Shown here: positions 58,333 to 64,000 of the stretch, in pieces
Layout: each line of letters begins with the position of its first letter
Position numbering within the stretch: position 1 is the first letter of the stretch
Assembly (NCBI RefSeq): GCF_040110915.1
Contig: NZ_CP157793.1
Location: 1-64,000, forward strand
Direction of reading: 5' to 3'
Source: Stappia sp.
GTDB lineage: Bacteria > Pseudomonadota > Alphaproteobacteria > Rhizobiales > Stappiaceae
Length of the DNA: 64,000 bases
The notes under the pieces: model-generated
What the model was told of the DNA's origin: nothing
Databases searched by the model: none
What the model saw: only the letters and a program-made list of their open reading frames with translations
Made by a program: the position numbers and the translations under genes

Positions 58333-59344
58333 GCTGCGCGCCGTGCTCACGCCGGAACTGACCTGGCTCGCCATGGCGCTGCTTGCGACCTTTTCCATCG
58401 GCGGCATTCTCTACGCGCTGTTGCAGCCGCGCCTGTCGGGCGAGAAGGAACGCGAGAAGCGGCTCAAGTCGGTCGCCAGCCGGGCGAACACCATCGACGC
58501 GGTCCGCCGCACCCGCGACAACGAGCGCCGGCGCAAGTCGATGCACGACCAGCTCCGCGAGTTCGAGGAGCGCGAGAAGCGCAAGCACAAGGACGCCGCA
58601 AAGCTCAGTCTCGAGGAGCGCTTCGATCAGGCGGGCCTGAACTGGAGCAAGCGCACCTTCTACCTGTTTTCCCTCGCGAGCGGGTTCACCTTCCTGATCC
58701 TCGGCTTCACCGTCACGTCGTCGCTGATCCTGAACGTCGGGCTCGCCTTCGTCGGCTTCTTCGGCGTGCCGCGCTTCTATCTGGCGCGCCGGCGCAAGAA
58801 GCGGATCGAGGCCTTCCTGAATGAGTTGCCCAACGCGGTCGACGTGATCGTGCGCGGCACCAAGGCCGGCCTGCCGCTCGCCGAGTGCATGCAGATCGTG
58901 GCCGCGGAGGCCCGCGATCCGATCAAGACCGAATTCCGGCGCATCATCGAAACGCAGCAGATGGGCGTGACGCTGTCGGAGGCCATCGCGAAACTGCCGC
59001 AGCGCATGCCGGTCGCGGAAGCCAACTTCCTGGCGATCGTCGTGGCGATCCAGTCGCAGGCCGGCGGCTCCCTGTCGGAGGCGCTGGGCAATCTCTCCAA
59101 GGTTTTGCGCGAGCGCAAGTCGATGAAGGGCAAGATCAGGGCGATGAGCCAGGAGGCCAAGTCCTCCGCGGCGATCATCGGCTCGCTTCCCTTTCTGCTG
59201 GTCGGGGTCCTGTCGCTGATCAGCCCGTCCTTCATCGAGGTGCTGTTCACCGATCCCGCCGGCCAGATCATCCTCGTCGTGAGCGGCGGCTGGATGCTCA
59301 CCGGTATCTTCATCATGAAGAAAATGATCAACTTCGACTTCTGA
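58325..59344 (+). CDS. tadB: inner-membrane platform protein TadB
   Basis: A 339-residue type II secretion F-domain protein. An N-terminal membrane helix (about 10-34) and a charged Arg/Lys/Glu cytoplasmic stretch (about 38-95) lead to further helices near 112-150 and 275-335, with the F domain between them (about 160-275). It forms the inner-membrane platform with TadC. It starts inside the end of cpaF. Confidence 0.93.
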   Translation: MSELRAVLTPELTWLAMALLATFSIGGILYALLQPRLSGEKEREKRLKSVASRANTIDAVRRTRDNERRRKSMHDQLREFEEREKRKHKDAAKLSLEERFDQAGLNWSKRTFYLFSLASGFTFLILGFTVTSSLILNVGLAFVGFFGVPRFYLARRRKKRIEAFLNELPNAVDVIVRGTKAGLPLAECMQIVAAEARDPIKTEFRRIIETQQMGVTLSEAIAKLPQRMPVAEANFLAIVVAIQSQAGGSLSEALGNLSKVLRERKSMKGKIRAMSQEAKSSAAIIGSLPFLLVGVLSLISPSFIEVLFTDPAGQIILVVSGGWMLTGIFIMKKMINFDF

Positions 59345-59360
59345 GGGGAAGGCCACCGCC

Positions 59361-60344
59361 ATGTTCGGGCTCTCTTTCGCCGACCTCGCCAGTCAGCAAA
59401 CCCTGATCGCGCTGCTGACCACCGTCGCGGTGGCGGGCACGGTGTTTTCGCTGGTCATGCCGTTGCTGGAGGGCGACAGGCTCAAGGGCCGGATGAAGTC
59501 CGTCGCCCTGGAGCGCGACCAGATGCGCGCGCGCGAGCGCGCCCGGCTCGCGGAGGAGAAGAAGGCGCCGCGTGCCGCGCTGCGCAACCAGCCCAAGCAG
59601 CACATGCAGCGTCTGGTCGACCGGCTCAACCTCAAGGCGCTGATGTCGGACGAGACAACGCGGATGCGGCTCGTGCAGGCGGGATTTCGGGGCACCAAGC
59701 CGCTGTACACCTATCTGTTCGCGCGTCTGGTCATGCCGGTGCTGCTGTTTCTCGTCGCGCTGTTCTATCTGTTCGTGCTGGTGCAGATGGACGTGCCGCC
59801 GATGGTCAATGTGTTCATCGCCGCCTTGATTGCCTTCATCGGTTACTATGCGCCGGATCTCTTTCTCAAGAACAAGATCCAGAACCGCCAGACCTCGATC
59901 AACCGGGCCTGGCCGGACGCCCTCGACCTGATGCTGATCTGCGTGGAATCGGGCATGTCGATCGAGGTCGCCTTTCGCAAGGTGTCCGAGGAAATCGGCG
60001 TGCAGTCGATCCCGCTCGCCGAGGAACTCACGCTGAGTAACGCGGAACTCTCCTATCTGGGCGACCGCAAGGTCGCCTATGAGAATCTCGCCAAGCGCAC
60101 GGGGCTGGAAGGCGTGAAGAACGTCTCTCTGGCGCTGGTCCAGGCGGAGCGCTACGGCACGCCGATCTCGCAGGCCTTGCGGGTGATGGCGGACGAAAAC
60201 CGCTCGCAACGCATGCAGATGGCCGAGAAGAAGGCGGCGGCCCTGCCGCCCAAGCTGACGGTGCCGATGATCGTCTTCTTTCTGCCGGTGCTGCTGGCGG
60301 TGATCATCGGCCCGGTCGTCATCCAGGCCATGAAGACCTTCTGA
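59361..60344 (+). CDS. tadC: inner-membrane platform protein TadC
   Basis: The second F-domain platform protein, 327 residues, with membrane helices near 12-33, 112-165 and 290-325. The F domain (about 185-290) contains the family text ALDLMLICVESGMSIEVAF. It is 16 bases after tadB and is the last gene of the operon; no clear terminator follows in the 282 bases to the convergent tadD. Confidence 0.93.
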   Translation: MFGLSFADLASQQTLIALLTTVAVAGTVFSLVMPLLEGDRLKGRMKSVALERDQMRARERARLAEEKKAPRAALRNQPKQHMQRLVDRLNLKALMSDETTRMRLVQAGFRGTKPLYTYLFARLVMPVLLFLVALFYLFVLVQMDVPPMVNVFIAALIAFIGYYAPDLFLKNKIQNRQTSINRAWPDALDLMLICVESGMSIEVAFRKVSEEIGVQSIPLAEELTLSNAELSYLGDRKVAYENLAKRTGLEGVKNVSLALVQAERYGTPISQALRVMADENRSQRMQMAEKKAAALPPKLTVPMIVFFLPVLLAVIIGPVVIQAMKTF

Positions 60345-60626
60345 AGCGTACAGCCGGGTCATTCCGCGCGGCACCCTTCCCGAACACATACCCGCCCGCC
60401 GCGCCCGGATCTCCGGCTTGCGCGCCGGGGCGCCGCGCACGCAGGCAAATCCCCCGCCGGGGCCGGTCTGGCCCGTTCGCTGGCAAGGAGGACGTGCGGG
60501 AAGGTGCTGTCTCGCGGTCGGGCGACGGACGGAAGCTGCGGCGAGGGGGCGACGGGGGCCGGCGCCCGCGCGCCACGCGCGGCGGCGCGGGCCGGATCGG
60601 CACGGCAGGCGGGCGGTTTGCGCGGC

Positions 60627-61445
60627 TCAGCCGCCGCGCCGTTTGCGCTTGTCGGACTCGGAGATCTCCGCCCAGGAATTGCGCTGGGCCAGCATCGATT
60701 TCAGATAGGCGATGTTCTGGTTCGCCTGGCGCGGATCGAGTTCGGAGCGGGCGACCTGCTCGGCTTCCTCGAAGCGGCCCTGCAGGCCGATGGCGAGCGC
60801 GAGGTTCTGGCGGATGCGGCTGTCGGCCTTGGGACTTGCCGCGGCCCGGCGCAGGATTCGTTCCGCTTCCTCCACCTCGCCGGACAGAAGATGCGACATG
60901 GCGAGATTGTTGAGCAGGCTCGGCTCGTCCGGCGCGATCTTCAGCGCCTGCCCGTAGAGCGAGCGGGCCTTGTTGGTGTTGCCCAGCTGATCCTCGATGG
61001 CCGCTTCGGCCGAGAGCAGACGCCAGTCGGGCCGGGTCGGCGTCTGCGCGCCCTTGATGACGCGCAGGGCTTCCTGGAGCTTGCCGCCCATTGCCAGCAC
61101 CTTGCCATAGGCGGCGGCGATATCGCGGTCGCTCTGGTTGCCGATGACGGCCTTGCGCAGCACCGCTTCGGCCTGCGGGATCTGGCCGTTGCGGCGCAGC
61201 GCCGCGGCATAGTTCAGGATGTTTTCCCGGTCGGTGGGCGCGCGTTCGTAGGCGCGGCCCCAGTAGTCGACCGCCTGGCGCGCGGGGCCGGACCCCGGGG
61301 CGGCGTAGCTCTGCGCGCCCGCATGGGTGCCGACCGCGCGTTTGTTGGACGCGCAGCCGGTCAGGGCGAGCGCCGCGGCGAGCGACACGGCGACGGTCAG
61401 GCGAAAGGGGACGGAGCGTCCCGGATGGGTGCGCTTGGATGGCAT
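60627..61445 (-). CDS. tadD: TPR lipoprotein, TadD-like
   Basis: A 272-residue lipoprotein with lipobox LTGC (C31) and about five tetratricopeptide repeats between residues 60 and 250. TadD is the TPR protein of Tad loci, needed for secretin stability in other species. Here it is on the strand opposite to tadBC and read towards them, so it has its own promoter, near 61446-61530. The C terminus is Arg/Lys-rich. Confidence 0.85.
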   Translation of the reverse strand: MPSKRTHPGRSVPFRLTVAVSLAAALALTGCASNKRAVGTHAGAQSYAAPGSGPARQAVDYWGRAYERAPTDRENILNYAAALRRNGQIPQAEAVLRKAVIGNQSDRDIAAAYGKVLAMGGKLQEALRVIKGAQTPTRPDWRLLSAEAAIEDQLGNTNKARSLYGQALKIAPDEPSLLNNLAMSHLLSGEVEEAERILRRAAASPKADSRIRQNLALAIGLQGRFEEAEQVARSELDPRQANQNIAYLKSMLAQRNSWAEISESDKRKRRGG

Positions 61446-61674
61446 GGGCCGGGCTCCTCGACGCGGCGAAAGGATTGCAAATTGCCTGCCCCATCAATAG
61501 GCCGTTAACCCTAATGCTTCGTTAAGCGGGCGTGCGGTTCGGCACCTGCTGCCGTGCCCCGTGTCGTGCCCCGTCCCGCGCGACAGTGCCGCCGGCCCCG
61601 CGATTGCCGCCCCGCCGGCTTCGTGCTTTAACGGTCCGAGTTCTCCCGTTTTTCAGACACAAGGTGACCCGCCG

Positions 61675-63066
61675 GTGCGTTCCGCTCTGCTTGCCCCCGC
61701 TCCCGACCAGACCGCGATACCCGTTCATTTCGTCGATACGGCCAGCACGTCCGCCCGGCTTGCTGACCTCGGTGCCGAGGCTGAGGCCTGGGCCGCCGCC
61801 AACGGCTTCGACGGCGCGGCCGGACGCCTGCTGATCGTGCCCGGCGAGGGGCTGACCGCGCGCGCCGTGCTCTTCGGGGTCCGGGAGCCGGCCCGTCCGG
61901 GGTTCGCCGCCGGCGAGCTCGCCCGCAAGCTGCCGGCCGGGATCTACCGCTTCGAACTGGAAGAGACGGCGCAGACCGACGCCGCGCTTGCCTTCGCGCT
62001 CGGCAGCTACCGCTTCACCCGCTATCTGCGGGACGACGAGCGGCCCGGCCCGAGGCTGATGGTCGACGCCGGCGTCGACCTCGACGCGCTCGGCATCGTG
62101 CTCGACGGGGTGGGGCTGGCGCGCGACCTCATCAACACGCCCGCCAACGATCTCGGCCCGGCCGAGCTTGCCGAGACGGCGCGCGATCTCTTCGCGCTGC
62201 ACGGCGGGACCACCCGGGTGATCGAGGGCGAGGCCCTGCTCGCCGAGGGCTTTCCCATGGTGCATGCGGTCGGGCGTGCGAGCGACCGCGCGCCGCGTCT
62301 CGTCGATGCGCAATGGGGCGACGAGGAGCACCCCAAGGTGACGCTGGTCGGCAAGGGCGTCGTCTTCGACACCGGCGGCCTCGACATCAAGCCGGCCAGC
62401 GCCATGACCCTCATGAAGAAGGACATGGGCGGGGCGGCCAATGTGCTGGGTCTCGCCGCGATGATCATGGCGGCGCATCTGCCTGTGCGCCTGCGGGTGA
62501 TCGTTCCGGCGGTGGAAAACGCGATTTCCGGCGCAGCCTTCCGCCCCGGCGACGTGCTGCCGAGCCGCAAGGGGCTCAGCGTGGAAATCGGCAACACCGA
62601 CGCGGAAGGCCGACTCGTGCTCGCCGACGCGCTGGCGCTGGCCGACGCGGAAAGCCCCGAATTGCTCATCGACATGGCGACGCTGACCGGCGCGGCGCGC
62701 GTCGCGCTCGGCCCCGAGCTGCCGCCCCTCTTCACCGACGACGAGACCTTTGCCGCCCATCTCGCCTCCTGCGCCGAGACGGTGGACGATCCCGTGTGGC
62801 GGCTGCCGCTGTGGCGTCCCTACGAGCGCTATCTCGAAAGCCGGGTCGCCGACATCAACCACATCAACACCAGCGGCGCGGGCTTTGCCGGGTCGATCAC
62901 CGCCGCGCTGTTTCTCGCCCGTTTCGTGGAAAACGCCGGCACCTGGGCCCATCTCGACATCTACGGCTGGACGCCTTCGGACCGCCCCGGCCACCCGACC
63001 GGCGGCGAGGCGCAGGCGATCCGTGCCCTCTTCGCGTTGCTGCGCGACCGCTACGGCGAGGCCTGA
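61675..63066 (+). CDS. M17-family leucyl aminopeptidase
   Basis: A cytosolic metallo-aminopeptidase of 463 residues. The metal and catalytic residues are K227 and D232 (GKGVVFDTGG), D250 (MKKDMGG), and D309 and E311 in NTDAEGRL. In GGLDIKP the usual Ser/Asn is Asp, a common variant in alphaproteobacterial homologues. The start is GTG at 61675, with AAGGTGA seven bases before it; the frame is open far upstream, but no better start is seen. With the NlpC/P60 gene downstream it may act on cell-wall peptides. Confidence 0.88.
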   Translation: MRSALLAPAPDQTAIPVHFVDTASTSARLADLGAEAEAWAAANGFDGAAGRLLIVPGEGLTARAVLFGVREPARPGFAAGELARKLPAGIYRFELEETAQTDAALAFALGSYRFTRYLRDDERPGPRLMVDAGVDLDALGIVLDGVGLARDLINTPANDLGPAELAETARDLFALHGGTTRVIEGEALLAEGFPMVHAVGRASDRAPRLVDAQWGDEEHPKVTLVGKGVVFDTGGLDIKPASAMTLMKKDMGGAANVLGLAAMIMAAHLPVRLRVIVPAVENAISGAAFRPGDVLPSRKGLSVEIGNTDAEGRLVLADALALADAESPELLIDMATLTGAARVALGPELPPLFTDDETFAAHLASCAETVDDPVWRLPLWRPYERYLESRVADINHINTSGAGFAGSITAALFLARFVENAGTWAHLDIYGWTPSDRPGHPTGGEAQAIRALFALLRDRYGEA

Positions 63067-63216
63067 CCCCGGTTTCGCCGCGCGCCCGGCCTTCGTATAA
63101 CGGAGCCGAAACGGTTTTGCGCGACACTGCCGCCAATCCGGACGGTGCCGGGCGCAGGCGCCCGGGGCCGGCCGTTGGGACGCGGGGAACCGCGGTGGGA
63201 ACGCGAAAGGGTGCAG

Positions 63217-63567
63217 ATGGGTGTCGAAATGCGGCCCGGTCAGGCCTTGCGCCTGTGGCACGACGTCACCATGGCGCTCGTGACCGATGGCGACAAGGAT
63301 CTGACGGCGCGCCAGATGGCGATCCTCCTGACCGTGTATCTGGAACCGCCGCCGCATACGGTGCGCGGGCTGGCGGCACGCCTCAATGTCACCAAGCCGG
63401 TGATCACGCGCGCGCTCGACACGCTGGGCAACATGCGCCTGCTGTCGCGCCGGCGCGACGAGGCGGACCGGCGCAACGTGGTCGTCACGCGGACGGTGGC
63501 CGGGGCGCTCTATCTGGAGGAAATCGCCGACACGATCGTCGCCAAGGCGGCGGAAATTCGTCGGTGA
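63217..63567 (+). CDS. MarR-family regulator
   Basis: A 116-residue winged-helix protein. The DNA-binding region runs from about residue 25 to 90 (LTARQMAILLTVYL, TVRGLAARLNVTKPVITRALDTL, RRRDEADRRNVVV wing). It is shorter than typical MarR proteins (about 140), as the dimer helices at both ends are reduced. A GTG at 63211 could serve as start. It lies between the aminopeptidase and the NlpC/P60 gene on the same strand and could control both. Confidence 0.78.
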   Translation: MGVEMRPGQALRLWHDVTMALVTDGDKDLTARQMAILLTVYLEPPPHTVRGLAARLNVTKPVITRALDTLGNMRLLSRRRDEADRRNVVVTRTVAGALYLEEIADTIVAKAAEIRR

Positions 63568-63597
63568 GGCTTGCATGACACCACAGGGAGGGCGCGC

Positions 63598-64000
63598 ATG
63601 ACCCGCGATCTCGACGCCTTCGATCTCGATGATTTCGACCCGGCCGACTTCGACCGGCGGCTGCATCCGGTGCGGAGCGATCTCGCGGCCGCCGCCTATC
63701 GCGGGCGCGCGACGTCGGCCCGTTTCGTCGAGGGCACGGCGATGCAGGTTGCCGCCGACAGCGTCGCCCTGCGTCCCGCTCCCGATGCCGCGCGTTCCAT
63801 CGACACCGAGGCGCTGCACGGCGAGACCGTCACCGTCTTGGAGACCCGCGAGGACGGCTGGGCCTGGGGTCAGCTTTCGACCGACGGCTATGTCGGCTAC
63901 CTGCCGCAGGCAGCACTCGTGCCCGCCGGTCCGCCGCCGACGCATCGGGTCGCGGCGCTGCGCAGCTTCCGCTATCCGCGGGCGGATCTGAAATTTCCCC
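63598..64000 (+). CDS. NlpC/P60 endopeptidase, N-terminal part (runs off window)
   Basis: The frame opens at ATG 63598, preceded by AGGGAGG, and remains open to the right edge, giving 134 residues. After an Asp/Phe-rich start (DAFDLDDFDPADFDRRLHP), residues 45-110 look like a bacterial SH3 domain (ETREDGWAWGQLSTDGYVGYLP). The end (RSFRYPRADLKFP) is the usual bridge to the second SH3 and the NlpC/P60 catalytic domain of C40 dipeptidyl-peptidase VI-like proteins. The catalytic Cys/His lie outside the window, so activity is inferred. Confidence 0.75.
   Translation, partial: MTRDLDAFDLDDFDPADFDRRLHPVRSDLAAAAYRGRATSARFVEGTAMQVAADSVALRPAPDAARSIDTEALHGETVTVLETREDGWAWGQLSTDGYVGYLPQAALVPAGPPPTHRVAALRSFRYPRADLKFP

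Noticed and set aside
61505..61525. CtrA site upstream of tadD
   Set aside because: Two TTAA copies are present but 13 bases apart instead of 7, and the octamer is not matched.
61522..63945. Minus-strand frame of about 800 codons opposite the aminopeptidase
   Set aside because: Composition artefact of GC-rich codons; it spans three real plus-strand genes and has no recognisable motif.

Overview
The window is about two-thirds G+C, with strong third-position G/C bias, dense ATGA-type overlapping operons and frequent GTG starts. It looks like chromosomal DNA of an alphaproteobacterium, most likely of the Hyphomicrobiales (Rhizobiales). Supporting points are a form II CoxSLM-type operon, a CtrA-like octamer twice in the Tad pilus locus, a palindromic repeat of a type I associate with Rhizobiales (10981-11085), a MaoC-phosphotransacetylase fusion and an Lrp-controlled putA. 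The genus cannot be fixed from sequence alone. I saw no tRNA, rRNA, CRISPR array, prophage or insertion sequence.

Layout. (1) 1-5.1 kb: the end of coxG, then coxS, coxL and coxM of a molybdenum hydroxylase related to aerobic CO dehydrogenase (form II active-site loop), with unusually long spacers holding 13-bp tandem repeats and hairpins. (2) 5.1-12.8 kb: a membrane gate-domain protein and three consecutive chemoreceptor genes, each followed by its own terminator-like hairpin. (3) 12.8-18 kb: an AT-rich island, bacterioferritin with its ferredoxin, and a YnjBCD-like ABC importer. (4) 17.7-26.5 kb: an Lrp regulator divergent from putA, an hrpB-glk pair and a von Willebrand-type secreted protein.

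(5) 27.1-42.4 kb: a complete nucleoside uptake and catabolism island. It holds a SorC-type regulator, two tandem BMP-family binding proteins, a double-ATPase subunit and two permeases for import. Cytidine deaminase, purine nucleoside phosphorylase, deoC, deoA, deoB and add break nucleosides down to bases and glycolytic intermediates. After a terminator come upp and a ribokinase for salvage. A phytanoyl-CoA-dioxygenase-like iron/2-oxoglutarate enzyme sits in the middle of this operon with no known role in the pathway; it is the best candidate here for undescribed biochemistry.

(6) 42.5-48.8 kb: a mixed block with a retropepsin-like protease, an acetylpolyamine amidohydrolase-like protein, a HAD phosphatase, an orphan PhnD-like binding protein and an ackA-pta pair in which Pta carries a MaoC domain. 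(7) 48.9-61.5 kb: a Tad/Flp pilus locus with flp, cpaABCDEF, tadB and tadC on the plus strand, and two TadE-like genes, a CpaC N-domain protein and a TadD lipoprotein on the minus strand. Octamers matching the CtrA site lie before flp and before cpaB. (8) 61.6 kb to the end: an M17 aminopeptidase, a MarR regulator and the start of an NlpC/P60 endopeptidase, probably a cell-wall peptide processing cluster.
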